Shown here piece after piece: positions 22,441 through 33,066 of a DNA stretch of 64,000 nt. Below the pieces are notes generated by a model. It was not told the origin of the DNA and did not search any database. It saw only the letters and a program-made list of their open reading frames with translations. The stretch comes from Volutella citrinella (Eukaryota; Ascomycota; Sordariomycetes; Hypocreales; Nectriaceae), in NCBI GenBank assembly GCA_034401135.1, contig JAWZSP010000011.1, forward strand, positions 372,001 through 436,000, read 5' to 3'. Position numbers and translations under genes: made by a program. The stretch's first letter is position 1. The number at the start of each line of letters is the position of its first letter.

Positions 22441-23838
22441 TTTTAGATACAGCCTTCAAACAAGCTGCTAGAACTTGACCCTCCTTCTGACCTGTAAAAA
22501 AAAGAAATGGAGCTCAGCCTTAAAACGATCTCCAAGCGCATATATTGCTAAGGTATTGGCATGGAGGCGATTCCCCAACTGAAGAACACTGACTCTTAAT
22601 AGGGTGTGTTGCCACGTTTATTGGTGCTGCTGGGAGTATCCTGACCAGGCAGAAGACGAAGTAGGTAGCAGCGGGAACGGGTCGTGCGGGCCTGTAAAGC
22701 CCTTCGATGACGAAATAGTGGCCACAGAACTTAGAAGTTGTGAGCGAAGAAGTGACCTTGAAGATAAAGCTTTCGATTATAGTAGTACTATCAGTCCTAC
22801 TGGAAAGTATCCAGGGCTAGACTTGCAAAGATGAACACTTCAACCAGCCAGAGACCGCCTTGGGCCTAATTCAGCAGTCCACTCGGCACTAAATTTCTGT
22901 TCTCCTAGTCGCCTCCGAGGGGGCAGAAGCAAAGAGATCCATCCCCAACCTCACACACCCCCAACAAGCGCATCACCCGCCATGGTCGTGGTCACCGCCC
23001 GATCCCGGGCTCGCCCGCGCTTGCGTGTCTGTACGTGAAGCGCATCCCCGCTCTCAGCCCGCCCCTGCTCTTATTTTTCTTCAATTCAGGCCTCTCCCCG
23101 TCTTCCGAATCAGCTGACTCGATTTCGGACCCTGGGACTTAAATACCAGCTCTGCTTCTCCCAGAGTGCCTGGCATCTTTCCTCCTCTCTTCTCTCTTTA
23201 TTCTCTACGACGCGGCCATCTATCTACCTATCGAATCTAATAATGCTTATACGAATGCCCACGATGCATCCTATCGATGCCTTGGAATAACTGATAGAGA
23301 AATTACCTGATGTAGATCACAAATTCCGCTAGGCCATCGTCGGCCACGGGGTTGCATCCAAGAGCGGTTTGGGGAAGCGACCGAGAAATGCCGACAGCGA
23401 CGGATTCAGGATGAACACGAAGAGGGGCACTGAAAACAAAGCAGCGCCACGTGAAGAAAAAGATCCAACCCGGAACAAAGCCGGCGACCGCCATATCTGC
23501 CGGCGACCGCACCACGAAGAGGTACCTTTCGAGAAGGGCCAGCCCCCCCGCCAAAGAAGGTGAGTGACGATATGCACTCGTTACCCTTGTCTGCCTACTT
23601 GTGCTTGCTCTCCTTTCTTCTTCAGCTAACCTAGGTGAACATTCTAGCAGGAAAGGCTAGCCTGACTACTGTGCCCGGCGACAATGTGTCCGCCATTAAG
23701 GTTAACTAGTAAGGATGATAGGCAGATTGTTAGCAAGCTGGCTTAGGCGAAGTTAGACAACGCAGCTGGCCCGGTAGACAAGGACAAGGCACCGACGATC
23801 ATGTAGTACGTCATCTTCACCCAGCCCGGCCGCGGTCT
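22441..23838. other. Intergenic with pyrimidine-rich promoter-like stretch
   Basis: No supported gene. 22980-23210 is C/T-rich with CTCTTCTCTC runs, as around fungal transcription starts. A possible donor (AAG|GTGAGT) near 23559 ends a short open frame from 23369; it might be a first exon of the fragment at 23839, but I could not join them with confidence. Confidence 0.3.
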
Positions 23839-24144
23839 GCAACCGCGAGAGACAGAGCGCGCCAATGCAAATTTCACAGCCTCATTTGCCAGGATCACAT
23901 CCCAAGGGCAAAAATCGTGGGGTGCAGGAAAGACGAAGAGGACGACAAAGCCGGCACCCGAGACAAGAACAACGCCAAACATGCAGCATGCCGCCCGTGC
24001 TTTCTTGAAATGGCCCGGGACGACATGGCGTCACCAGCAAAACGAGTCAGGTGCCCGGGCGTGAAGTGCACGGGCGAGCCGTGTCCGGTCTTGTTCTCAG
24101 CAGACCAGTTTGACTTTTTATCTCGTGTCTGGAATCACTATTAA
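23839..24144 (+). CDS. Candidate C-terminal exon of a Cys-rich protein
   Basis: A plus-strand frame ends at a TAA at 24142 and reads CKFHSLICQDH, CRPCFLEMARDDM, RVRCPGVKCTGEPCPVLF and FDFLSRVWNHY. The spacing of paired Cys residues looks like a small metal-binding or disulfide module, and the region is more protein-like than the other frames. No domain is recognised and no start codon is certain; upstream exons may exist in 23369-23560. It may be a gene fragment. Confidence 0.3.
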   Translation, partial: ATARDRARQCKFHSLICQDHIPRAKIVGCRKDEEDDKAGTRDKNNAKHAACRPCFLEMARDDMASPAKRVRCPGVKCTGEPCPVLFSADQFDFLSRVWNHY

Positions 24145-24444
24145 TAGAGGTTTCGATAGATTAATTCCACAGGGCCACCTCTAGAGTAGGGGTCGTTGAA
24201 GGAATATAGTGGCCCTCAAAAACACTGTCCTAAGTCTGTGTTAAAAATCTCTATTGTCTTTCGGCCGACACACGATCTAGTAGTTATTTGACATGAATTC
24301 AAAGCCTGGTAGTCACAGTCCTTCGACTCCTGGTGATTGAGGGCAACACATCGAGCATCGGCAGCGTTCATACGTTGACAGTATATCCTTTTTAAAGTTG
24401 GCAAATCTTGATTGGTCCTACAAATGAATCCAAATGGAACGCAT

Positions 24445-24989
24445 CTACTGTGCCACTCCCGGACGCACAGGAAGAAAAGCCTGTACTTCAACCTCAAAAT
24501 GCAACTCCGGCCTCAATAGCTTCGCAACATCAACTCCCGTGAAAATAGGCCTATTCTCACCGACATATGCCCTGAAAACCTTCAGAAAGGTAGGTGCAAA
24601 GGTCTGATCCGTGTTGGCATGATATGAGTTAATCTGGCTCGTTGCTTTAGCATCCACCATTTTGAGATATAGAATTCATTTCAAGGCAGAAAACGTACCC
24701 GGAAAACATGACCCCATACATCATGGCGTGACCCGGTCAAGCCTGCTTCGCGTAGGGAGAGCTCGATATGCTCGAATGCCTCGGTTATCTCTTCCCCTAG
24801 ATCCACTGGCACAGTTCCTTCGGCGGTGATACCGGCCTGGCCGCCAACGTGAATAACAGACGCGCCGGGAGGTATCACAACGGCATGGGTCATGCCAAGA
24901 TTTTCGGAAATCTCGACACCAGCCCCAGGCCAGTTGAAGTACCTTACTCCATTGGCTGGAGCCGGAGTATTTGGAACAAATTCAGGCAT
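24445..24989 (-). CDS. RidA/YjgF/UK114-family protein, copy 1
   Basis: Exons 24699-24989 and 24445-24633 with a 65-bp intron (GTACGT...CCAG) give 159 residues. The acceptor was chosen by alignment to the paralogue at 31937: the junction VFR|INSYHAN matches VYK|IRTYIAN. RidA-family proteins are trimeric enzymes or deaminase-like proteins that hydrolyse reactive enamine/imine intermediates; relatives in fungal clusters act on pathway intermediates. Features include IHVGGQ, EAFEHIELSLREAGLTG and FEVEVQAFLP at the end. The N terminus (FVPNTPAPANGVRYFNWPG) carries a short extension seen in the fungal subgroup. Substrate unknown. Confidence 0.85.
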
Positions 24990-25684
24990 GCTGTGATGAA
25001 TTGCGTTAAGTTAAGTCTGTTCGTGGATCGAGAAGTACAAGGCTGTCGTGAGATTGATCTTCAGTGTTCCTCTTTGAATATGTTGGGCTTTTATTCTAGT
25101 CAGTGCACGACGCGGACGTATTCAATTACTGCCGTTCCAGCAGAACACTGGTCAGGTTGGCGTACTGACTAATGAGCTATTACTTCAATTATTCAGCAGC
25201 CAGGGAAAGGGGTTTTATCCGGTCACAACCTTTCGCCTGTGCTATTCGCACAGATTTCCAATCAGGAAACGACACTAAATAAGGTTTCATACTCACACAC
25301 TTGATTGCTAATCGGCCCTTTGCTTGTCCGAAACTCGGAGTATTTCAAATTAAAAGATTAGGACAATTCACTTTTTGCCGCGCCTTGCGTCCATGTTGCA
25401 TCCGACTTATGCCCTAAACCTTTAGCGAATACGTCGTATACAAGGTTCATGTCCCATGCCTGGGTGTTTTCCATCGGGATGTCCGGCTTATGACTCCGCA
25501 ACCCCATTGGCCATCCTGTGTAAGAGATATGGGGCTTTATTGTCGCACTAAGGAAGCTTTCGAGTTTCCGGGACATGGGTACAATGCTAACTAAAGGAGG
25601 CGAAACTCGAGTGCCGAGGCGGGCAGGCCTCCACAGAGCCCTGATTCGGATGTCCCCCTGGTGGGACCCTGTGTGCCCTCTGAC
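24990..25684. other. Intergenic with one inverted copy of a dispersed repeat core
   Basis: No supported gene. The minus-strand motif at 25425-25440 (TATACGACGTATTCGC when read in reverse) is the core of a repeat also found at 26615, 27227 and 32965. Confidence 0.6.
25425..25440 (-). repeat. Dispersed repeat core, inverted copy
   Basis: Exact reverse complement of the 16-bp core at 26615-26630 and 32965-32980. Flanking similarity is weak. Confidence 0.7.
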
Positions 25685-26094
25685 CACTCGATGGGCTTGA
25701 CAACTACACAATCTTTCCTACTGCCTCCCAGGTTGGCCGCCTGGACTACATCAGTGGTACCAAGGACCTGTTCCAGTTCACGGCCGTTGGCAATGAGGAG
25801 GACACCTCTGAGAGTATGAAAGCCCTTATCTCCAAGACTATCAACACTATGAATGAGGCCGGTACCATTCCCTCTTCCAATGGCACCCTCACCTTCGCTG
25901 CCTTCGCCAACCATGGCAAGATGCACCCTCACGTTACGGCTGAGGATCTACTCGATGGTTTCGTCCAGAAGCAGCTTGCCCTTCAGGGGCGCCTCTCTAC
26001 CTGGTATACGGGAGCGGCTTTCTCCGCCGGTTTCTCCACTGTCTTTTGGGAGTACAACAACATGCTTCTGCCTGGGGTCATCGAGGGGATCTGA
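25685..26094 (+). pseudogene. 3' fragment of a FAD-dependent oxidoreductase (beta-cyclopiazonate dehydrogenase-like)
   Basis: The open frame reads NYTIFPTASQVGRLDYISGT, LTFAAFANHGKMHPHV and QLALQGRLSTWYTGAAFS, then LWEY-like FWEYNNMLLP to a stop at 26092. This matches the C-terminal end of fungal FAD oxidoreductases of the amine-oxidase-like group to which beta-cyclopiazonate dehydrogenase belongs, where the FAD-contacting tail reads close to RSTWYTGAAF. No FAD-binding N-terminal GxGxxG segment is present upstream, where the dispersed repeat lies instead. It is a truncated remnant, probably cut by repeat insertion. Confidence 0.5.
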
Positions 26095-26429
26095 GGACGG
26101 TGTCCAATTTCCACATACTAACTTTGATACTCAGCGAAAGCACCCCTAGGCTTCAAGAATCCTCCTATCTGCACACAGAAAATAGATCTGCCTCTTCTAG
26201 CTCCAGACCTGGCTTTCCTGATAACGCGTGTCCGCAAAGACCTGGCTATCCCATTTGGCGGCAAGGCCGTGGGCTATGCTGTGGCCGGCGCTATCTGGAT
26301 CGGCATGATTGAAGATGGGTTGAGCAAGTGCCACCCCGGCGACACTCAGCGTATCATTTGATCGCGTCGAGGGGTTTCTTGCCGTACCACTGCCTGGTAC
26401 CTTTGAAGTTTTGGCGCGCATCTGTGAAA

Positions 26430-26700
26430 CGAAATCTACAACGCCATTCTCCACATGGCAAAGCTTATCCGCTCTGAGAAACTTCCAGACTCGTCAAACC
26501 AGGCGGAGGGCGGAGGTTTGTCAGTCAGAGCCAATACGATCTGGAATCTGATGTGTATCGAAGCTGGGCAGTCTAATTTAGGTTCGTGCAGGCGGGCCCC
26601 GGTTTTCATCCCTGTATACGACGTATTCGCTAAGCTTAGAGGGTGGGTCCTATTCGCTTTGGCGAGATAATGGCGCCGCTGAGGCTCCGCTTGCCTGCGG
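26430..26700 (+). repeat. Dispersed repeat, copy A
   Basis: Shares ordered blocks with 32590-33066: GCCATTCTCCAC, GACTCGTCAAACCAGGCG, GAGCCAATACGATC, ATTTAGGTT-GTGC, TATACGACGTATTCGC, TAAGCTT and TTGGCGAG. It is AT/GC-mixed with no coding potential of its own. Identity is patchy, as in an old or mutated element end. Confidence 0.65.
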
Positions 26701-27486
26701 TTCTCCTTGGGCCTTCCTTAATAAAACAGTATGGTTGTTTTTAGGGGACGGTGCACCTTTCCTTTTATAGAAGGGTACGCGCCGCATTATAGTAAATTTG
26801 CGCTAGATAGATGTATCTTTCGTATCCATAACATCCGCAAAGATGGAGCCTGTTCAAACACAGCCACATTTCGCTGTAATACAGCCACAAATTAGGCCTC
26901 TACGGACCATCCAACGCATAGCCAGCACATCCCCAGCTATTTTAAGTATAACAACCCTCCTCAGGCACCTCTCCAACAGCCCTATTATAGATATATTGAA
27001 TAATTGTATTATTTTAATGCCTTATTGGCCTGCAGGCTGGGCTTCTTGAGATATAGTTGTGCTATGTACTTGTTGATCTTTTCCTTTTTAGGAAAGGTGT
27101 ACTGTTTCCCAAAAAAAACCCCTCTGTTTGAACAAGGAAGGCCTTCTCCTTGCCGTACTTTTCACACCCAATGGCTAATAAGATCGCGGGGAATACTCAA
27201 ACTGAGACAAGGATCGACATCCCGTGCATACGACGTATTCGCCAAGCTTTCATCAGTCCACACCAACAAGCATACACGAGCCAATACTACAGACCCGGGG
27301 AATTATCCCATGCGGGGCTTCGTCGCACCTAAACGCGCCGTTTGATCTGTCTCGCGACGCATCAGAAGTTCCTTAGGTCGCATATCGGACGCATTTTCTC
27401 ACCCCTCTTCGCTACTTTCCCCCTCATCCCATTCCGCCTAAGATCTTACTACTTGGCAGCGCAACGCAACGCAACGCATCTACGGA
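26701..27486. other. AT-rich intergenic, promoter of the SDR gene
   Basis: AT-rich tract around 26940-27010 with no gene. The last ~120 bp before 27487 contain CT-rich and CGCAACGCAACGCAACGC tandem sequence directly upstream of the SDR start. Confidence 0.4.
27227..27242 (+). repeat. Dispersed repeat core, third copy
   Basis: CATACGACGTATTCGC followed by CAAGCTT, one base different from the core at 26615-26630 (first base C instead of T). Only the core and the AAGCTT neighbour are conserved. Confidence 0.6.
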
Positions 27487-28524
27487 ATGTCTCGATATGC
27501 CGCCGCCCATGCCAACCCCCAGGGTCCAGGGGATGCTCGACCGACGGCTCTTCAAATTGTCGAAGACGAAGGCCTCGTTGGCCAACTCTCGGACAAAGTG
27601 GCTTTGGTAACGGGTGCCAACTCTGGCATCGGTCTAGAAACGGCACGGACGCTCCACGCCGCTGGTGCCACGGTCTTCTTAACCGCCCGAAGCTCTACTA
27701 AGGCGCAGCAAGCTCGGGAAAGCATCTTAACTGGACCTGGATCGAAGTCGGATGCACCTATCCACGCTCTTGAGCTACGCCTGGACTCGCTTGAGTCCGT
27801 CCGAGCTGCGGCCAAATCTTTTCTATCCCAGACAGCAACGCCAAAGCTCCACCTCCTTATACTCAATGCCGGCGTCATGGCAACCCCGGAAGGGAGAACC
27901 GAGGATAATTTCGAGACCCAATTCGGCACGAATCATCTGGGCCATTTCCTCCTCTTTCAGCTCCTGAAGCCCACCCTATTATCGTCCACGTCACCCGAGT
28001 CTTCGTTCCAGGCTCGGGTTGTCGTGGTCGCCTCTATGGGTCACCGCGCAGGCCCAGTTCGGTTTCACGACTGGAACTTCGAAAAAGAGGCATACGACCC
28101 TTTGCTGGCGTATGGGCAATCAAAGACAGCCAATATCTATACCGCCAACGAGATCGAAAGGCGGTATGGGCCTCAAGGCCTACATGGCCTGTCTGTGCAT
28201 CCGGGGGTTATTTTAACCAATTTAGGGCGGTACTTCACCGATGATCAGATGGCAGCCTTGGACTGGGGTGAGAGCGTCCAGAGAGGGATGAAGAGTATAC
28301 CTCAGGGAGCGGCAACGACAATTTATGCCGCACTAAGTAAGGACTGGGAGGGTCGTGGTGGGAGGTATCTCAGTAATTGCAGTGAAGAGCTGCCGATCGA
28401 GCTAGACGCCGACTATGCATCGGGAAAAGACGGATATGCTACCTGGGCTTATGACAACGAGAAATCTGCGGCACTATGGGATCTATCGTACAAGTTAGTC
28501 GGTCTTGAAAACAGTGCTGAGTAA
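27487..28524 (+). CDS. Short-chain dehydrogenase/reductase (retinol dehydrogenase/WWOX-like)
   Basis: Single exon, 345 residues. Classical SDR features are present: cofactor motif TGANSGIG at 42-49, the structural NAG at 127-129, and the catalytic Tyr-Lys pair in YGQSK (Y209, K213). SVHPGVILTNLGRY is the usual loop after the active site. Length and the long N-terminal lead place it with fungal SDRs related to retinol dehydrogenases and WW-domain oxidoreductases; it has no WW domain. Expected reaction: NAD(P)(H)-dependent oxidoreduction of an alcohol or carbonyl, substrate unknown. It stands between two repeat copies and near two RidA genes and an NmrA-like reductase. Confidence 0.88.
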   Translation: MSRYAAAHANPQGPGDARPTALQIVEDEGLVGQLSDKVALVTGANSGIGLETARTLHAAGATVFLTARSSTKAQQARESILTGPGSKSDAPIHALELRLDSLESVRAAAKSFLSQTATPKLHLLILNAGVMATPEGRTEDNFETQFGTNHLGHFLLFQLLKPTLLSSTSPESSFQARVVVVASMGHRAGPVRFHDWNFEKEAYDPLLAYGQSKTANIYTANEIERRYGPQGLHGLSVHPGVILTNLGRYFTDDQMAALDWGESVQRGMKSIPQGAATTIYAALSKDWEGRGGRYLSNCSEELPIELDADYASGKDGYATWAYDNEKSAALWDLSYKLVGLENSAE

Positions 28525-29536
28525 CAGGGAATACATGTTTCATAGTAAATTTTAGATCTCCATCCAGGTGTTTTGCTTGTGTGTGAATGCATCCGATTTG
28601 CGGGTGCTCAAGCTGTTCAACTACCCCGAACTAAACACCCCCTCAAACCATATCAGACATATACCGGCTGGAGATGTATAGGGAATGTCAGCAGGGGTAA
28701 GAATCTTAGCAGTATCGTCGCCTACGGGATGGGTATAGGTAAAACAAGAACAGCGCTGGCCATACTGGCTGTCGTAGGGCCGGTGCCCTGGGTCAGTGGA
28801 TATCTCTGAGGCGAGAAACGTTTCCACGACGGGCAAGAACGGCAAGCCGGAGTGCCCGCTTGACCATCCCCTCGGCATTGAGTGCTACTGCATTAAAGGG
28901 TCACTGACCGTCATGGACCAGAAGGGCATGATATCAGGCCTCATTGGTACTCGCATTACCCCATCGAGTGGTCTCCACGGCTTCAGGAGCAAATCGCTTT
29001 ACCCCGATGTCCCCACCAACGATCTGGCTGCTTTCCATGCCTCCTTGGCATGTTGCCATGTCGCCCTAGGGTCCGCAGCCTTCGGCGCCGAACAATACAG
29101 GTAGGTCGAGGGCCAGAAAAAGATAGGGGTGAGTCATATGAGCATGGAGCAAGTCCAGGACGTTCGGCAGTTTTTCATGAACATGGTTGAGGCTCTTCAG
29201 GAGACTGAAGACCAACTACAGACGCGAGGGCTCCCCGGGGGTAGGGAACCCTGATGCTCGAGGAGGGGCCACTGGAGGCCTCTGGGATTTCAGCGGGGAC
29301 ATCGGGGCAGCCAAGGGGAGGGTATGGGAGCCGAGTTTAGTAAATGCTCTTGTTCAAGCCATCGATCACTCACTTGGTACCTTTCGCCCTGCTAACGAGA
29401 GTTGCGCCTAGCAGCCGTCCAGGTTCTTGCGTTGGCATTCTTAAATTGAACTATCGGTGGCTAGATGCCTTGACCTGTCCTCTTTGACCCATGATATCTT
29501 TACCAATTTTAATTGGATATTCACCAGACTTACAAT
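28525..29536. other. 1-kb intergenic, no recognised gene
   Basis: A plus-strand frame from 28796 to 29104 and its continuation to ~29220 look partly protein-like but match nothing I know and contain a stop. I cannot support a gene. Confidence 0.35.
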
Positions 29537-30025
29537 ACTACCAACGTAGTTCACTACCAACGTAGTCCACTACCGAGTGGTCCATACCACCGAGTGGTCT
29601 AGCCCAGCCAGGTTCCGGAAAATCCAACTTTCCATACACGCCACATCTACCCTAAGACATGTCGACACCTTCTAAAGAAAGCCAAATACTCCTTGAAATC
29701 CAAGCATTGAAAAAAAAAAAAAACAGAGTCCAAGTGCCCGGACCGCTGCGAAAACTTAAGATGTGCTGAAGACGACCCTCCTCCGCAGCCCACGCGGGAC
29801 TCCCGCCCGACTTGATAGCCCTCCGAATTCTACGAAATTAACCGAGCTCAAAGAGAAGAAGATTATAGACTACATATTTGATCTAGATTTGCGATCTTAT
29901 CCTCCCCGGTTGAGTGAGGTTGGAGTTATGGCGAACTGCCAAGGGGGTGTGACAAGGAGTGCTCAAGAGGAGGTCGATGATAGGTGTATTGATAGACAGG
30001 AAGTGTTCGCTGGCCTTCCCTGACT
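29537..30025 (+). mobile_element. pogo/Fot1-like DNA transposon 5' fragment
   Basis: Starts with short repeats typical of an element end: CACTACCAACGTAGT twice (29537-29566) and CCGAGTGGTC twice (29573-29582, 29590-29599). An ATG at 29659 opens STPSKESQILLEIQALKK, then an A14 run (29710-29723) shifts the frame. The reading resumes as KLTELKEKKIIDYIFDLDLR and YPPRLSEV, the N-terminal helix-turn-helix region of fungal pogo-family (CENP-B-like) transposases. The DDE catalytic domain and the other terminal repeat are absent. Confidence 0.65.
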
Positions 30026-30192
30026 GGGAGTCCAGCTCCAGGCCCTATATAGCCCTCTAGGTGCCCTCTAAAGTTTATGGATGGTGGTAGAATCAAAATT
30101 CCGCCTATGGTCCCGATTTAGCTGCCTAGGAGTTGTTGATCTGCTCCTTTATCCGGTGCATACGATGCCCGGGTGCTAGTTACTTCGCATCC

Positions 30193-31175
30193 TTAAGAAG
30201 ACACCGCCTGTACAATAGCCTTCAGTCCCTCCACATCTAGGCCCCTTACTCCCAGCAACGCATTATCATCTTTCTCAATCTTACCGCCGTATCCTTCTCC
30301 GTAGACGGCCCTGAAAAGAAATTTGGTGGTCACCCCCAAGTCGACCTGACCTTTGGCCAGGCCCTCATAAGCCTCTCTCTCTTCCACCTCCGTGCTGGCA
30401 TGATCAATTTTCCACTCTGCACCAGGATCAATCTCTTTCGCGAGAGAGATCAGTTGATTCTGCGTTGTGTCAATATCCTTGACAAAGACTGCCCTGTTGG
30501 CCGTGTCCTGGGGGCGCGAGAAGACGCCTACAACAGCCTGCCCAACTGTCGAGAGTCTAGAGGCGCTGAAAAGAACATCGCCACCATCTCTGAGGGTTGC
30601 CGACTTGCCCTTGACGTTCACCAGCATGCCAACAGCAAGACCCCAGTCCAAGAACGTGCCGGGGAAAACCAGCGTGTACGAGAACCCGGGCGTTTTGGAG
30701 ACCTTATCCTTAAGGTATTCCTGTACCTCAAGCTTGGGCTTAAAGATGGGGATCGCAGCGACCTTGGGGTTGAGCGAGTTGCTACCGAATTCGGACGGGA
30801 TGAATCTCTGTACGCCAGCTGCAATGGCTGCATCGATGAGAGTATTTTGAGCGTCAATTCCAAAGATAGAGAGAGTCGATACAAGGCCTTCCTGGCCTTG
30901 GAGAGCGTCCACCAGGGAATTTTTAGAAGTATAGTCCACCCGCTGAACCCTGACATCGTCTGGAAACTTGTGGTTTGATTCCTTGCGAGTCAGAACCGTC
31001 AAATCAAATAACTTCGACCCCCGAAGGGCATTGAGAATGGCGGGACCGAGATTGCCGGTGGCCTGGATGTAAATTGTCAGTTCAAAACTTTGCAACACTG
31101 GGCCCAATTGCCTCTCCACGGGGGAAAGATTGCAAAGCTTACGCCTGCTACGGCGATCTTCTTGAGAGCGGCCAT
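30193..31175 (-). CDS. NmrA-like/isoflavone-reductase-like NAD(P)-binding protein
   Basis: Exons 31143-31175 (11 codons) and 30193-31062 with an 80-bp intron (GTAAGC...CCAG) encode 300 residues. The intron splits the Rossmann fold so that splicing creates AVAG|ATGNLGPAIL, the NAD(P)-binding GxxGxxG loop at 11-17. RFIPSEFG and KLEVQEYLKDK follow as in NmrA/PCBER/isoflavone-reductase-like proteins. Known roles in the family are NADPH-dependent reductions and redox sensing; substrate unknown. A TATA-like box lies about 125 bp upstream. It is divergent to RidA copy 2 across 761 bp, so the two may share control. Confidence 0.85.
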
Positions 31176-31297
31176 GGTAGTAGATGTGAGTGGTGGAGCT
31201 ATCGCTGGTGAGACTGATTTGAAAGGTGGAACGTTGACGGAATCGAGGGCGATTGATGTAAAATCATCGACAACAACGTGGAGTACACATGTGGGCG

Positions 31298-31306
31298 TTA
31301 TATATA
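31298..31306 (-). promoter_or_regulatory. TATA-like box upstream of the NmrA-like gene
   Basis: TATATATAA on the minus strand, ~125 bp before the ATG at 31175, a plausible core promoter position for a fungal gene. Confidence 0.45.
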
Positions 31307-31936
31307 CACCTTTCTCTACATTCTCTGTAGCGGATGTGCGGCCAAATGGGCGGGCATTCGAGCTTACCAAGACGGTGTGATAATGTTCCCCATCTAAATG
31401 CGCGATGGTCACCTCGCCGCTCATAGGCTGTGCTCCGACTTACAGCTCTAGCCTTGATTTAGCAGCGGAATATTCCGGTAATACGCATGATTTGTCATGA
31501 TTGAGTCCGAGCTGTAGATGGCATCATGTCCCACCCAGTCGCCGGCGAGGTAAAGGTGACCGGGGACCGTCCTTAACTCCGTGGCCGGAACACACCATTT
31601 GTCAGGACAGAAGCTAGTGGGATAAGGTTGATGTGCTGAGGCATCACGACCACAGCTCCAGGTCCGGATTTGTAATCTCCAATAACTATGTTCCCCTCTT
31701 TTCCCCCCCCCTCAGCGTTAAAACTCCTAGCTGACAAACCAGAGTCTACCGAGCCTGCCTCTCCCTGACTTCGGGCCGCTTTCTCGCTTGGTTCGAGGAC
31801 AAGGCCAAGCACTAGCAAGGGATACAATATTAAAACACGCCTGAGAACTCATCAGATTTTCGTGGCATTAATTACCTACAAGTTCACAATCTGAAAAGAC
31901 CCTTCCTCTACGTTTCGGATTCTATACTCGCGAAAT
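31307..31936. other. Divergent spacer between NmrA-like gene and RidA copy 2
   Basis: No gene. It likely carries both promoters. Confidence 0.45.
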
Positions 31937-32484
31937 ATGCCCGAATTCATCCCCAAGACACAGGCTCCCGCCAATAACGTCAGGTTCTTTAACTGGCCGG
32001 GACCTGGCGAGCAGGTTTCAGAGCTCTTGGGGTTTACTCACGCGTGTGTCATCCCAGCCGGTACAGCGATTATCCATGTCGGTGGCCAGGGAGGCATCGC
32101 GGCTGATGGAAGTATACCCAAAGACCCTGAGGAAGAAATTTACTTGGCATTTGAACATATTGAGCTCTGCCTACGCGAGGCTGGGTTGACCGGGTCTAGT
32201 CATGACGTTTGGGGGTGTGTTTACAAGGTATCAGCTCTGTCTTCCTCCTCTGCTCTTGGACGGGTTTCTTAGAGGAATAGATTGCTGATTACATTCGTGG
32301 GGGGTAGATCAGGACGTACATAGCGAATTCGGACGCAACTTTTGGTCTGGCCGTCCACAAAGTCATGAAGCAGTTGCTCGGAGCAAACAGAGCCCTTTAC
32401 ACTGGCGTTAACGTTGCGATGTTGTTTGCCCCAGGTTTGCATTTGGAGATTGAGGTCGAAGCATTCCTTCCTGTTCATCAATGA
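31937..32484 (+). CDS. RidA/YjgF/UK114-family protein, copy 2
   Basis: Exons 31937-32227 and 32308-32484 with an 80-bp intron (GTATCA...GGTAG) give 155 residues. The first exon has exactly the same length (291 bp) and phase as in the paralogue at 24445-24989, and the proteins are clearly similar (IHVGGQ, AFEHIELCLREAGLTG, VWG), so the two come from one duplication that kept the intron position. It ends LEIEVEAFLPVHQ. Expected role as imine/enamine deaminase-like trimer; substrate unknown. Dispersed repeat copy B begins ~100 bp downstream. Confidence 0.85.
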
Positions 32485-32589
32485 TATCTCAGCAACAAAT
32501 CACGGGTGGAAAGGGATAACTCCCCCTTCTGTAGACGTGTCTACCAACCGTGCTAGGTAGCCTGACCTGTAGTGTGCTGGAACAGATGG

Positions 32590-33066
32590 TGCTGAATCTT
32601 TGGTGCGTGTCTGTCGCCATTCTCCACGTGACGGAGCTTGCCGGCTCCTCGAAACCTCGGGACTCGTCAAACCAGGCGTCGGAGCAAAGTTCGCCAACCT
32701 GAGCCAATACGATCCGAATTCAAAAAAAGGAGTCCGGAGGTCGCGGAAGTTCTACGTCTACCACTATTCGAGAGAGGACGTGTGGCTCCCTGAACGGCCT
32801 GCTGATGTCCCGAGGCGCCGCGTATATTGCGTACATGGGCCGGTAGTCTCGATTTAGGTTTGTGCCAGGTGGGTCCCGGTTGTGTCAGGGACAACGCTAG
32901 GACAAGATGGGAAGGGAAGGTGATGCTGGGGAAGCTGCCTTTAGGTTTAGGCCTATTATCCCTGTATACGACGTATTCGCTAAGCTTGGTGAGTGGGTCT
33001 TGCCCGCCTTGGCGAGCTAGTCGCCCGTCGTGGGCCATGGCGCCTCTCCACTCGCTGGCGGTTCAT
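32590..33066 (+). repeat. Dispersed repeat, copy B
   Basis: Shares the same ordered blocks with copy A at 26430-26700, in the same orientation, including TATACGACGTATTCGC at 32965-32980 and the following TAAGCTT and TTGGCGAG. Copy B is longer by an internal ~100-200 bp segment. The two copies bracket about 5.9 kb holding the SDR, pogo fragment, NmrA-like and RidA genes. Confidence 0.65.

Noticed and set aside
1..24144. Starship-type giant transposon carrying NLR and patatin cargo
   Set aside because: Cargo types fit, but no DUF3435 tyrosine recombinase, target site or element end is visible in the window.
28796..29220. Possible small gene between the SDR and the pogo fragment
   Set aside because: Contains a stop, has no recognisable domain and no convincing start or splice pattern.
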